Assembly (NCBI RefSeq): GCF_004803505.1
Contig: NZ_SSWH01000008.1
Span: 107,278 to 171,277, forward strand
Origin: Arthrobacter echini
GTDB lineage: Bacteria > Actinomycetota > Actinomycetes > Actinomycetales > Micrococcaceae
Direction of reading: 5' to 3'
Length of the DNA stretch: 64,000 bases
Shown: piece by piece, positions 34,997-44,816 of the stretch
Layout: the number at the start of each line of letters is the position of its first letter
How positions within the stretch are numbered: the stretch's first letter is position 1
Position numbers and translations under genes: made by a program
The notes under the pieces: model-generated
What the model saw: only the letters and a program-made list of their open reading frames with translations
The model's database searches: none
Told to the model about the DNA's origin: nothing

Positions 34997-36775
34997 CTAG
35001 CTGTGCGGGTAGTTCCGCGGCGTCCGGGTGGGTCCGGCGCCACCGGCGTTGCCGTTCTGTCTGGTCTCGGGCGAGTAGTCCGCCAGGTGCTCCTGCACCT
35101 GCCGCTGCACCTGCCCTGACATCGATTCGCTGACCTGATCGCTGACGCGCGCGGCCATTGCCGCCGTCGCGACCCGTTCCAGGGCCACCTGCTTCGCTCG
35201 GTGCTCGCGGTGGAAAGCCTTGGCGGTGGCGATCGTCATCAGGAGCATCACGATACTGAAGGGCAGGGCCGTGAGGATCGCGGCGGTCTGGATGGAACTC
35301 AGGCCGGTGTCGCCCACGAGGAGCAGGGCGGTGGCCACAAGAGCCGCAAGGATTGCCCAGAACACGCGGACCCAATGCCTCGGGTTCGGATCCCCGCCGG
35401 TGGAGATCATGCTCATGACCAGGGCGCCGGAATCAGCCGAGGTGACGAAGAAGATGGCGATCAGGATGATCGCGCCGATCAGCAGCGCCGGTCCGCCCGG
35501 TAGCTCGGTGAGCAGCCCGAAGAGTGCGTTCTCGGTGTCCACCGACCCGTCGTCGGCCACCAGGCCACCCTGGCCGAAGATCTCACGGTAGATGGCGGAC
35601 CCTCCGAGGACGGCGAACCAGAGGAAGCCCAGCGTGGTGGGGACCAGCAGCACACCTGCGACGAACTCGCGCACCGTGCGGCCCTTGGAGATCCGGGCGA
35701 TGAAGATGCCGACGAACGGGGCCCAGGACATCCACCAGCCCCAGTAGAAGGTGCTCCAGGCAGCCTGCCAGGCTTCGCCCTCGGTGCCGGAGAACGCCAG
35801 TGTGTTGAAGGTCAGCCCCACCACGTTCTGGAGGTAGTTGCCGATCGACTGGACGAACTCGCGCAGGAGGAAGAGGGTGGGACCCGCGAAGAGCACCACG
35901 AGGAGCAGGACTCCGGCGAGGACGAGGTTGATGTTGGAGAGCCACTTCATGCCCTTGCCCACACCGGAGACCACCGAGAGGATGGTCAGCGCCGTGATCC
36001 CCAGGATCAGGCTGACCTGCGTGGCCTCGGTTGCCGCGAGAATGCCGGCGCTGTCGAGACCGGAGGAGATCTGGAGGACACCGAGGCCCAGTGAGGTCGC
36101 GACCCCGAAGAGCGTCCCTACGAGAGCGACGACGTCGATGGCATGACCCCAGGCGCCCCTGACCCGGTCACCGAGCAGCGGCTCGAGGGTCCAGCGGATG
36201 GAGATGGGCCGGCCCCGGCGGTGCACGGCGTAGGCGATGGACAGACCCACGACGACATAGATGCTCCAGGCGTGCAGACCCCAGTGGAGGAAGGTCTGGG
36301 TGATGGCCTGCTGGCCGAGCTGGATGTCCGTTCCCGTGACGCCGGGCCGGGGGCTGGCGAAGTGGTTGAGCGGCTCGGCCACCCCCCAGAAGACCAGCCC
36401 GATGCCCATACCTGCCGCGAACAGGAGGGCGAACCAGGACATGGTGGAGAATTCGGGCTTGTCCTCGTCCTTGCCGAGCCGGATGTCGCCGTAGCGGCTG
36501 AAGCCCACCCACAGGGAGAAGATCACGAAGAAGGCCACGAGCGCTACGTAGTACCAGCCGAACGCACCGATCACGTTCTCCTGGACGCCTGCGAACAGGG
36601 TCGCTGCGGAGTCCGGGGCGATGAGCGCATAGGCGACGAACACCACGATCAGGACGGCGGCCGGGATGAAGACGGGAAGGGCGAGCCGAGCGCTTCCTCG
36701 AGGCGGCCGGCGTCCGTCGCCCGGCGGCTGCCGGGCAGGGCTTGCGGCCGCGCCGCTCTCGGTCCTGGTGCTCAC
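34997..36775 (-). CDS. BCCT-family betaine/choline/carnitine transporter
   Basis: Sodium- or proton-driven uptake of compatible solutes for osmoprotection. 592 residues, about 12 transmembrane helices; the BCCT signature WGWWMSWAPFVGIFIARISKGRT and the aromatic substrate box upstream (FGWYY, WFALLFAAGMGIGLVFWGVAEP) are present. The C-terminal 80 residues are charged and helical, as in osmosensing BetP. GTG 36775 has an AAGGAG site. TTGACA (complement of 36871-36876) is a strong -35 candidate with a weak -10. Confidence 0.92.
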   Translation of the reverse strand: MSTRTESGAAASPARQPPGDGRRPPRGSARLALPVFIPAAVLIVVFVAYALIAPDSAATLFAGVQENVIGAFGWYYVALVAFFVIFSLWVGFSRYGDIRLGKDEDKPEFSTMSWFALLFAAGMGIGLVFWGVAEPLNHFASPRPGVTGTDIQLGQQAITQTFLHWGLHAWSIYVVVGLSIAYAVHRRGRPISIRWTLEPLLGDRVRGAWGHAIDVVALVGTLFGVATSLGLGVLQISSGLDSAGILAATEATQVSLILGITALTILSVVSGVGKGMKWLSNINLVLAGVLLLVVLFAGPTLFLLREFVQSIGNYLQNVVGLTFNTLAFSGTEGEAWQAAWSTFYWGWWMSWAPFVGIFIARISKGRTVREFVAGVLLVPTTLGFLWFAVLGGSAIYREIFGQGGLVADDGSVDTENALFGLLTELPGGPALLIGAIILIAIFFVTSADSGALVMSMISTGGDPNPRHWVRVFWAILAALVATALLLVGDTGLSSIQTAAILTALPFSIVMLLMTIATAKAFHREHRAKQVALERVATAAMAARVSDQVSESMSGQVQRQVQEHLADYSPETRQNGNAGGAGPTRTPRNYPHS

Positions 36776-37042
36776 AATTGTTCTCCTTCTGGGTGCCGAC
36801 TGGGTCCGACACGACGTTGGATCCGTGGTGTCGAACGCGAGGTCAGCTCTCAAGGGTACAGAAGCGCCCGTGTCAAGGACGAAAATTCGGCCCGACGGCG
36901 ACCGTTCGGACAGCCAGGAGGACTACCATCCGGCATGTTCGTCTCGCGTGCATCGCAGTCGGCTCTAGGAGATCACCTCCCGGAGTTCGCGGGGAAGACG
37001 CCGGAGGCATTGACAGGCCAATCGTTACACTTCCCGCTCACA

Positions 37043-37058
37043 CCACCGCCCGCGGTGG
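37043..37058 (-). terminator. Hairpin directly after the first dpp operon
   Basis: ccaccgc and gcggtgg pair with only two bases between arms, right behind the stop codon of the ATPase gene (37060). A very tight loop and no T-tract make it a weak terminator. Confidence 0.35.
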
Positions 37059-37059
37059 C

Positions 37060-38820
37060 TCAGGCGGCCTCGGGTGGCAGGACCAGACCCGCTCCGGGGA
37101 TCGCGGCCAGCAGAGCCTGCGTATAGGCGGTCTGAGGATTGTCGAACACACTGTCCGTGGTTCCCTGCTCCACGAGCCGCCCTTTCTCCATGACCGCCAC
37201 GTGATCGGCGATCTGACGGACGACCGCGAGGTCGTGCGTGATGAAGAGATAGCTCAGCCCGAGCTCGGACTGCAGGTCCGCGAGCAGATTCAGGATCTGC
37301 GCCTGCACGAGGACGTCGAGAGCGGAGACGGCCTCGTCGCAGATGACCACTTCGGGATCCAGTGCCAGCGCCCGGGCGATAGCGACGCGCTGCCGCTGAC
37401 CTCCCGAGAGCTCGTTCGGGAACCGCTGCATCATGGACGACGGCAGCGCCACCTGGTCGAGCAGCTCACGTACCTTCTTCTCCCGGCTCTTCCCGTTGCC
37501 GATGCTGTGCACGCGCAGGGGTTCCTCGATGGTCCGGTAGATGTTGTACATCGGATCGAGGGAGCCGTAGGGGTCCTGGAAGATGGGCTGCACACGGCGC
37601 CGGAAGTCGAAGAGCTCCTTCCGCCCGAGGGTGGTGAGGTCCACGCCGTCGAATTCGATGCTGCCGGAGGTGACCGGCTCGAGACCCAGCACCATTCTCG
37701 CGACCGTCGATTTGCCAGACCCGGACTCACCGACGACCGCCGTCGTGGTTCCGCGCGTGACCGAGAAGGACACGTCGTCCACCGCGGTGAAATCGGTGGA
37801 CCTGCCCCAGCTGCCACGCAATTTGAAGACCTTGGTGAGTTCCGCGACCTTGATCACGGTGTCATGCTGCGGCGATCTCGGCTCGCTGGGAGCCAGTTCG
37901 TCCCCCGCCACCTCGCCCGTCTTCTTCGCCGAGGCGATGCGACGCGAGGCGATGGAGGGCGCCGACGCCACGAGCTTCTGCGTGTACGGGTGGCGCGGGT
38001 TGGTCAGCAGCTCCAGCGCCGGACCTGCTTCGACGACCTGCCCCTGGTACATCACGATCACCTTGTGCGCCCGTTCGGCGGCGAGCCCGAGATCGTGCGT
38101 GATGAGCAGGACGGCGGTGCCGAGCTCCTCCGTCATCGTGTCGAGATGGTCGAGGATCTGGCGCTGGACCGTCACGTCCAGGGCCGACGTCGGCTCGTCG
38201 GCGATGAGCAGGCGCGGCCTGCACGACAGCCCGATCGCGATGAGGGCGCGCTGACGCATGCCGCCGGAGAACTCGTGCGGGTACTGGTTGGCCCTGGACT
38301 CGGCGTCGGGCAGACCCGCTTCCGCGAGCACCTTCGCCACGTCCTGGGACCCGCTGGGCAGGCCGTTGGCGCGCAGGGTCTCCCGGACCTGGAACCCGAT
38401 CTTCCACACGGGATTGAGATTGGACATCGGATCCTGTGGCACCATGCCGATGGACGCGCCGCGGAGCTCGACGATCCGCTTCTCCGAGGCGTGCGTGATG
38501 TCCTCGCCGTCGAAGATGATGCTGCCGCTGGAGACGCGCCCGTTGCCGGGCAGCAGACCGATCGCGGCGAGCGCCGTCGTCGACTTGCCCGACCCCGACT
38601 CCCCCACGATCGCTACGGTTTCCCCGGGCATCACGGTCAGGTGGGCGTCGCGCACCGCCTGCACGTCGCCGTTGTTCGTGGCGAACGTGATGGCCAGGTC
38701 CCGCAGTTCGAGCAGTGGAGCGGGTGCGCCCGAGGACGCCCGGTCTGCTGCCCTGCCGTGGTCCGCTGCGGCGCCGGGGTTGATGCCGGCGCCGGTGCCG
38801 GGGTTGATGCTGTGGCTCAT
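37060..38820 (-). CDS. Dipeptide/oligopeptide ABC transporter, fused double ATP-binding subunit (DppD-DppF)
   Basis: 586 residues with two complete ABC ATPase domains in one chain. Each has Walker A GESGSGKST, a signature (FSGGMRQR in the first, LSGGQRQR in the second), a Walker B and an H-loop (ITHDLGLA / ITHDLAVV), and the C-terminal oligopeptide-transport region (HPYTQKL, TAYTQALLAAIPG). The fusion replaces separate DppD and DppF. ATG overlaps the permease stop by 4 bp. Last gene of the first peptide operon. Confidence 0.93.
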   Translation of the reverse strand: MSHSINPGTGAGINPGAAADHGRAADRASSGAPAPLLELRDLAITFATNNGDVQAVRDAHLTVMPGETVAIVGESGSGKSTTALAAIGLLPGNGRVSSGSIIFDGEDITHASEKRIVELRGASIGMVPQDPMSNLNPVWKIGFQVRETLRANGLPSGSQDVAKVLAEAGLPDAESRANQYPHEFSGGMRQRALIAIGLSCRPRLLIADEPTSALDVTVQRQILDHLDTMTEELGTAVLLITHDLGLAAERAHKVIVMYQGQVVEAGPALELLTNPRHPYTQKLVASAPSIASRRIASAKKTGEVAGDELAPSEPRSPQHDTVIKVAELTKVFKLRGSWGRSTDFTAVDDVSFSVTRGTTTAVVGESGSGKSTVARMVLGLEPVTSGSIEFDGVDLTTLGRKELFDFRRRVQPIFQDPYGSLDPMYNIYRTIEEPLRVHSIGNGKSREKKVRELLDQVALPSSMMQRFPNELSGGQRQRVAIARALALDPEVVICDEAVSALDVLVQAQILNLLADLQSELGLSYLFITHDLAVVRQIADHVAVMEKGRLVEQGTTDSVFDNPQTAYTQALLAAIPGAGLVLPPEAA

Positions 38821-39827
38821 CGTTTACGCGCCTTCGGATCGAGAGCGTCACGCAGGGCATCGCCCAGCATGATGAAGCTCAGAACGGTGATCGACAGAGC
38901 GAGCCCCGGCCAGAAGATGGCCATCGGGTTGCTGCGGAGCGAGGGTTTGGCGGCGAAGATGTCGTTGCCCCAGGACATGACGTCCGGCGGCAGCCCGATC
39001 CCCAGGAAGGACAGCGTGGACTCCGCGACGATGAAGGTACCCAGCGAGATGGTCGCGATGACGATCACCGGAGCGAGCGCGTTGGGGATGGCGTGCTTGA
39101 CGAGCGCTCCGAACGTGGAGACACCCAGGGAGCGTGCTGCCGTGATGAAGTCCGCGTTCCGCACCTCGATGACGGCGGCGCGGGTGATGCGCGCTATCTG
39201 GGGCCAGCCGAAGGCCACGAGGATGACGACGAGCGTCCACACATTGCGGTTCTGCTGGAACGCGGGCAACTGCACGACGACGATCGCGCCGAGGATCAGC
39301 GGGAGCGCGAAGAAGATGTCGCCGAGACGGGCGAGGATGGCATCGACCCAGCCGCCGAAGAATCCGGCCAGCGCGCCGATGAGTCCACCGATGATCACCA
39401 CGCCCAGGGTTGCGAACAGGCCCACCGTCAGCGAGGACTGCGTCCCGTAGACCACGCGGGAGAGGATGTCGCAGCCCTGCACCGTGAAACCGAGGGGATG
39501 TCCCGGGGCCGGGCCGCCGTCGGAGTTCTCCAGCAGGCAGTTCTCGTTCGGTGGCTCATCGGTGAAGACACCAGGGAAGAGCGCCACGAAGATGACCGCG
39601 AGGATCAGCACCGCACTGATGATGAACAGCGGCTGCCGACGCAGGTTGCGCCAGGCCTCAGCCCACAGACTGCTGGGCGCCGCGTCGGTCACCGCACTGT
39701 CCGTGGCCCTGACCGGTGTCTCGTCCACGTCCGCCACGAAGTGCTCGATCGGGTAGGCGGAGGTCTTGGTACGTGTCACGGGCGCGGGTGCGTCGGTGGG
39801 CACGGAGGAGGATGTTGGTTCAGGCAT
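38817..39827 (-). CDS. Peptide ABC transporter permease (DppC type)
   Basis: 336 residues; a 60-residue cytoplasmic N-terminus, a first helix, an extracytoplasmic domain and five helices with the permease loop AARSLGVSTFGALVKHAIPNAL. It pairs with the DppB-type permease encoded just upstream, with which it overlaps by 8 bp. ATG at 39827. Confidence 0.93.
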   Translation of the reverse strand: MPEPTSSSVPTDAPAPVTRTKTSAYPIEHFVADVDETPVRATDSAVTDAAPSSLWAEAWRNLRRQPLFIISAVLILAVIFVALFPGVFTDEPPNENCLLENSDGGPAPGHPLGFTVQGCDILSRVVYGTQSSLTVGLFATLGVVIIGGLIGALAGFFGGWVDAILARLGDIFFALPLILGAIVVVQLPAFQQNRNVWTLVVILVAFGWPQIARITRAAVIEVRNADFITAARSLGVSTFGALVKHAIPNALAPVIVIATISLGTFIVAESTLSFLGIGLPPDVMSWGNDIFAAKPSLRSNPMAIFWPGLALSITVLSFIMLGDALRDALDPKARKR

Positions 39828-40746
39828 ATCGAATCCTTGGGTCCAACCACGCGTAGAGGAGATCCACCAGCAGGTTGGCGAGGCAGAAGATGAGGATCAG
39901 GAAAGTGACGATCGAGACGACCATCGGCCCGTCGCCGTTCAGCACGGCTCGATACAGGGTGTTGCCGACCCCGTTCACGTTGAAGATACCCTCCGTGACG
40001 ATGGCGCCACCCATGAGGGCGCCGAGATCGGCGCCGAGGAAGGTCACCACGGGAATCAGCGAGTTGCGCAGCACATGCACGACGACCACGCGCTTGCGGC
40101 TCAGGCCCTTCGCCGTCGCCGTCCGTACGTAGTCCGCATTGACGTTCTCGATGATGCTCGTACGGGTCAGGCGCAGGACGTACGCGAAGGACACCAGGCC
40201 GAGCACCACCGCCGGCAGGAGGAGTTCGCTGATCGTCGCGTCGCCGCTGACCGTCGGATTGGCCCACTCCAGCTTCACCCCGATCAGGAACTGCATCAGG
40301 AAGCCGAGCACGAAGATGGGCACGGCGATCACGATGAGCGACAGCACGAGAACCGAGGAGTCGAAGATCCTGCCCTTGCGCAGGCCCGCGATCAGGCCGA
40401 AGACGATGCCGAAGACGGCCTCGAGGATGAGCGCCATGACCGCGAGCTTCGCGGTGGTCGGGAAGACCTCGGCGATGATGGTCGCGATGGGACGGCCGGA
40501 GAAGTTGGTGCCGAGATCGAAGGTGAGTACACCCTTGAGGTAGAGCAGGTACTGGATCCAGAACGGCTGATCGAGGTTGTACTGCTCACGCAGACCGGCG
40601 ATGACGGCGGGAGTACACCCGCGCTCACCGCAGATCGCCGCTGTGGCATCGCCGGGAAGACTGAAGACGAGGAAGTAGACGAGCAGCGTGGCGCCGAGGA
40701 ACACGGGGATCAGCTGCAGGAAGCGTCGGACGATGTACCAGGTCAT
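39820..40746 (-). CDS. Peptide ABC transporter permease (DppB type)
   Basis: 308 residues, the standard DppB length. N-terminus MTWYIVRRFLQLIPVFLGATLLVYFLV, the extracytoplasmic domain to about residue 95, five further helices and the loop VRTATAKGLSRKRVVVVHVLRNSLIP. ATG at 40746. It is the first permease gene after the strong terminator that follows the binding-protein gene. Confidence 0.93.
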   Translation of the reverse strand: MTWYIVRRFLQLIPVFLGATLLVYFLVFSLPGDATAAICGERGCTPAVIAGLREQYNLDQPFWIQYLLYLKGVLTFDLGTNFSGRPIATIIAEVFPTTAKLAVMALILEAVFGIVFGLIAGLRKGRIFDSSVLVLSLIVIAVPIFVLGFLMQFLIGVKLEWANPTVSGDATISELLLPAVVLGLVSFAYVLRLTRTSIIENVNADYVRTATAKGLSRKRVVVVHVLRNSLIPVVTFLGADLGALMGGAIVTEGIFNVNGVGNTLYRAVLNGDGPMVVSIVTFLILIFCLANLLVDLLYAWLDPRIRYA

Positions 40747-40835
40747 CGCTGCGCTCCGCCCGGAGGGACGTACGTCCTGACAGGACGCGGGTGGTGATCG
40801 ATCATGGGGAAGGTCTGACCTTTGCTTCGGGGCGC

Positions 40836-40868
40836 GAAAAGGGGGCCCGCCCGGTGCGGGCGGGCCCC
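40836..40868 (-). terminator. Strong GC hairpin with T-tract between dppA and dppB (operon 1)
   Basis: 12-bp perfect stem (40842-40853 with 40857-40868), 3-nt loop, followed on the minus strand by CTTTTCG. This is the best intrinsic terminator in the window, placed inside the operon after the binding-protein gene, so it should act as a partial terminator setting the ratio of binding protein to permease. Confidence 0.8.
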
Positions 40869-40881
40869 TGGACGCATCGGG

Positions 40882-42525
40882 CTAGTTGCCGGTGATGGCG
40901 TAGTAGAGCGGAACACCGTTCCAGCCGAACTCGACGCCGTCCACGTTGTTGCTCCAGCCGCCCTGGGCGACCTGGTACCACAGCGGGATGGCGGGCAGAT
41001 CGTCCAGGATCATCTCCTGGGCCTCATTCATGATCTCGTTGCCCTCCTCGACAGAGGTGGCAGCAAGACCCTCGGTGAGCTTCTGGTCGAACTCGGGGTT
41101 GCTGTAGCGGGCATCGTTGGAGCCTGCGCCCGTGGCGTAGATCGGTCCGAGGAAGTTGTACAGCGAGGGATAGTCGGCCTGCCAGCCCGAGCGCAGCGCC
41201 CCGGAGAGCGTCCCGTCGGTGGCCTCGGTGCGGGCCTCCTTGAAGGTTGCGTAGGGCTTGCCCGAGACCTCGATGTCGAGGTTGTTCTTGATGCTGTTCA
41301 CCACGGCCTCGACCCACGTCTTGTGGTCGCCCTTGTCGGCGTTGTAGCCGATGGTCAGGGGCTCGGACTCGTCGTACGGCTCGATCTCCTCGGCCTGCTC
41401 CCACAGACTCCTTGCTTCCTCGGGATTGAACTCGAGGTTCTCGCTGCCCGGCAGATCGGGGTTGTAGCCGTCGAGGACGGGAGCGGTGAACTCCTCCGCG
41501 GGCGTGCGTCCGTTGCTGAAGATCACCTCGGTGATCTCGGGACGGTCGATGGCCATGGAGAGGGCCTGGCGCCGCAGCTTGCCGGCCTCGCCGTCCCAGT
41601 TGGGGAGGTAGTACGGAATCGCGATGGTCTGGTTGCCCGCGTAGGGCGATTCGACCCAGCGCTCACCCAGATCGTTCTTGAAGTTCTTGATGTCGGAGGT
41701 GGGGATGATCTTGAGGACATCGAGATTGTCGGAGATCAGATCCTGGTAGGCGGTCGTGTCGTTCTGGTAGATCTTGAACGTGATGCCGCCGTTCTGGGCT
41801 TCCTTAGGTCCCTCGTAGTCCTCGTTCGGCACGAGTTCTATCTGCTGGTTGTGCTGCCACGCACCCTCGGAGGCGAACATGTACGGCCCGTTGCCGATCG
41901 GGTTCTCACCGAACGCGGCAGGATCGTCGAAGGCCACCGCGGGCAGCGGAGCAAACGCGCTGTAGCCCAGCCGCAGGGGCCAGTCCGACTCGGGCTGGGA
42001 GAGGGCGACCGTGAATGTCAGGTCATCGACCACCTCGAGGCCACTCATGGTCTCCACCTCGGAGCCCTCGGCGCTGGCCTCGTCGTAGCCCTCGATGCTC
42101 TCGAAGAAGTAGCTGGAGAGCTGGGCGTTCTTCGCAGCGGCGCCGTAGTTCCACGCATCCACGAATGAGTTCGCCGTCACAGGATCACCGTTGGTGAAGG
42201 TCTGGCCCTCCTTCAGCGTGATCGTGTAGTTCTGCGCATCCTCGGTCTCGATGGACTCGGCCACCTCGTTCTGCGAGACGCCGTCGGCGTCGTAGCTCAC
42301 CAGACCGGCGAAGATGAGATCCAGGATCGCTCCGCCGCCCACCTCGTTGGTGCTGGTGGGGATCAGCGGGTTCTGGGGCTCCGAGCCGTCCACCACGATG
42401 ACCGCTTCGGTGTCGCCACCTCCACCACCGTCCGCGCTGGAATCAGAGTCCGAGCCGCATGCACTCAGTGCGAGGACGGCGATGGCCGCGACGCTGAGCA
42501 TTGTGGAACTGCGCGTGTAACGCAT
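40882..42525 (-). CDS. Peptide ABC transporter substrate-binding lipoprotein (family 5)
   Basis: 547 residues. Signal peptide with lipobox LSAC, Ser/Asp/Gly linker, then the family 5 solute-binding fold (VDGSEPQNPLIPTSTNE, LKEGQTFTNGDPVTANSFVDAW, PLRLGYSAFAPLP, GNGPYMF). It captures di- or oligopeptides outside the membrane. ATG 42525 with a TAGGAGG ribosome site. First gene of operon 1. Confidence 0.93.
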   Translation of the reverse strand: MRYTRSSTMLSVAAIAVLALSACGSDSDSSADGGGGGDTEAVIVVDGSEPQNPLIPTSTNEVGGGAILDLIFAGLVSYDADGVSQNEVAESIETEDAQNYTITLKEGQTFTNGDPVTANSFVDAWNYGAAAKNAQLSSYFFESIEGYDEASAEGSEVETMSGLEVVDDLTFTVALSQPESDWPLRLGYSAFAPLPAVAFDDPAAFGENPIGNGPYMFASEGAWQHNQQIELVPNEDYEGPKEAQNGGITFKIYQNDTTAYQDLISDNLDVLKIIPTSDIKNFKNDLGERWVESPYAGNQTIAIPYYLPNWDGEAGKLRRQALSMAIDRPEITEVIFSNGRTPAEEFTAPVLDGYNPDLPGSENLEFNPEEARSLWEQAEEIEPYDESEPLTIGYNADKGDHKTWVEAVVNSIKNNLDIEVSGKPYATFKEARTEATDGTLSGALRSGWQADYPSLYNFLGPIYATGAGSNDARYSNPEFDQKLTEGLAATSVEEGNEIMNEAQEMILDDLPAIPLWYQVAQGGWSNNVDGVEFGWNGVPLYYAITGN

Positions 42526-42867
42526 TCCGCCTCCTAGGTATTGGGTTCTCCCGGCATCGATGAGACCGGTCGGGTAGCTCTGCTGATGGCGAGAGCCAAC
42601 TCACAGGGCAAGATCATATGCCCGTTTCGTTGCCGTGCTGAACCTCCTGTGGAAGGAAGCTCACGGCCGGCGTTCAGAAAGCCGCCGGAGCACACCTCGC
42701 GCTCGCGTCCTCCCGCGGACCGACGCCGGTGATCACAGTTCGGTAACGCCTCGCCGATCATATCCAGTCCGCCATCGTGTCATCGCGAGCGCCTCGAGCA
42801 AGGGGGAGTTGTGTTGCGAAGATTGCAACCCGAGACGCGAACTCGCCGCGTCCGGGCCGACCGTCGC
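42526..42867. other. Intergenic region between the two peptide operons
   Basis: 342 bp between the end of operon 2 (42868) and the start of the operon 1 binding-protein gene (42525), both on the minus strand. TATGAT (complement of 42757-42762) is a possible -10 box for operon 1 without a clear -35. No gene or strong hairpin is seen. Confidence 0.5.
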
Positions 42868-44727
42868 CTAGTCGCCCGACTCCAGCAGCTTCGCCCGCAG
42901 TTCCCGCCGCTCCCGCTGCTTCTCCGGATCCGGCAGCGGCACGGCAGCGAGGAGACGCTGCGTGTAGGGGTCCGCCGGACGGCGCAGGATCTGGTCCCGC
43001 AGCCCCTGTTCGACGATCCGCCCGCGCTGCATGACGCAGATGTAGTCGGCCAGTACGTCGACGACGGCGAGATCGTGCGTGACGAACAGGCACGCGAATC
43101 CCAGTTCGCGCTGCAGATTCTGGAACAGTTCCAGCACCTTGGCCTGCACCGAGACGTCCAGTGCCGACGTCGGCTCGTCGGCGACCATCAGCTTGGGCCT
43201 GAGGGACAGTGCCCGCGCGATCCCCACGCGCTGCTTCTGGCCGCCCGAGAGCTCATGGGGGTACCTGTTGCGGTAGGCGCGGGGCAGTTCCACCTGGTCC
43301 AGGAGCGTCTCGATGCGCTTCTGCAGATCGGCGCCCCTCGCCTCCTTCGCCAGGTACATGGGCTCACCGATGCTCTCACCGATGGGCAGTCGCGGATTCA
43401 GGGACGAGGACGGGTCCTGGAAGACCATGCCGACGTCACGGCGGACCTTTCCCAGTTCCTTCGAGGTCGGCCGGAGCCCGGAGATGTCGGTCCCCACGAC
43501 CTTCAGCGATCCGGCGGCGACCGGCAGCAGGCCGACCGCGGCACGTCCGATGGTCGTCTTGCCCGAACCGGACTCCCCCACCAGTCCGATCACCTGACCG
43601 GGATACACCGTCAGGTTCGCGCCCTCCACGGCGCGGAACGCCGGTACACGGCCCTGCTTCGGGTACTCGATGGCGACGTCGACCAGCTCGAGGACCGCGG
43701 CTGTCGTGGGCTGCGCCGGCGCCCCCCGCGTTGCCGCCGGCTGCTCCGGCGTCGCATCGCCGGCGGCTGCCACCGCGTGCGCACCGTTGCGGGCCGCAGC
43801 GCCGTCGGGTGCGAGGCCGTCGTGCGGCTGCCCGTCCGCGTGCGTCGCTGCTTCGAGCGCTGCGGTGATGTCGCCGTCGTCGGCCCCGGAGCCCTGCCCG
43901 AGGTGCGGCACGGCTGCGAGCAGTGCTTTCGTGTACTCGTGCTGCGGGTCGTTGAAGACCTGGTCCGCGGTGCCGGTCTCCACGATGCGGCCCTGCCGCA
44001 TGACGGCGATGCGATCGGCCAGATCGGCGACGACGCCCATGTCGTGGGTGATCAGCACGATGGCGCTGTTGAGCTTGCTGCGCAGATTGCGCATGAGATC
44101 GAGGATCTCGGCCTGGACCGTGACGTCGAGCGCGGTGGTCGGTTCATCGGCGATCAGTAGCCTCGGATCGCACGAGAGCGACTGCGCGATCATGGCGCGC
44201 TGGCGCTGGCCGCCCGAGAGCTGGTGCGGGTAGGAACGGAAGGCCTTCTCCGGATCCGGCAGCTCGACCAGCTCGAGCAGGCGGATGGTGCGCTGCCGCG
44301 CCTCGTCGGGTGAGACCGCATTGTGCAGGCGGATGGTCTCGACGATCTGGAATCCGACCGTATAGACCGGATTCAGGGCGGTCATGGGTTCCTGGAAGAT
44401 CACCGCGACATCGTTGCCGCGGATCTGCCGGAGCTGAGCCGGTGACATGGTCAGGACGGATTTGCCGTTGAGCAGCACCTCGCCCGTGACCCGCGCGTTC
44501 TCCGGGAGCAGCCCGAGCAGGGACATGGAACTGGCGCTCTTGCCCGAGCCCGACTCCCCCACGATCGCGAGGACCTCACCGGCGTTGACCTCGTAGTTGA
44601 GATCGATCGCCGCGGGAACCCATTCCTTGTCGACGCCGAACTCGACACCGAGATGGCGTACTTCGAGGACGGGCCCCTCGGACGCGGGCCGGTTGGCCCC
44701 GGAACCGCCGATGACCTGAGTGCTCAT
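42868..44727 (-). CDS. Peptide ABC transporter, fused double ATP-binding subunit (operon 2)
   Basis: 619 residues with two ABC ATPase domains: GESGSGKS twice, LSGGQRQR and LSGGQKQR signatures, and ITHDMGVV / VTHDLAVV H-loops. The linker of about 70 residues is Ala/Gly/Pro-rich. It is only moderately similar to the operon 1 ATPase, so the two are separate paralogues rather than a recent duplication. ATG 44727 follows an AAGGAG site. It is separated from its permease genes by an inverted PH-like gene and needs its own promoter or read-through. Confidence 0.92.
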   Translation of the reverse strand: MSTQVIGGSGANRPASEGPVLEVRHLGVEFGVDKEWVPAAIDLNYEVNAGEVLAIVGESGSGKSASSMSLLGLLPENARVTGEVLLNGKSVLTMSPAQLRQIRGNDVAVIFQEPMTALNPVYTVGFQIVETIRLHNAVSPDEARQRTIRLLELVELPDPEKAFRSYPHQLSGGQRQRAMIAQSLSCDPRLLIADEPTTALDVTVQAEILDLMRNLRSKLNSAIVLITHDMGVVADLADRIAVMRQGRIVETGTADQVFNDPQHEYTKALLAAVPHLGQGSGADDGDITAALEAATHADGQPHDGLAPDGAAARNGAHAVAAAGDATPEQPAATRGAPAQPTTAAVLELVDVAIEYPKQGRVPAFRAVEGANLTVYPGQVIGLVGESGSGKTTIGRAAVGLLPVAAGSLKVVGTDISGLRPTSKELGKVRRDVGMVFQDPSSSLNPRLPIGESIGEPMYLAKEARGADLQKRIETLLDQVELPRAYRNRYPHELSGGQKQRVGIARALSLRPKLMVADEPTSALDVSVQAKVLELFQNLQRELGFACLFVTHDLAVVDVLADYICVMQRGRIVEQGLRDQILRRPADPYTQRLLAAVPLPDPEKQRERRELRAKLLESGD

Positions 44728-44816
44728 GAGGAGATCTCCTTGATGGCGGGGGCGCCGCTGTGCAGCGGGGCCTCCTGGATTGCCGCGGACGGTCGCAGTG
44801 CTGGGACGATGGAGCC

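Noticed and set aside
36742..39450. A 902-codon plus-strand open frame across the BCCT upstream region and the peptide transporter genes
   Set aside because: Antisense to a clear double ABC ATPase and permease; composition typical of a shadow frame.
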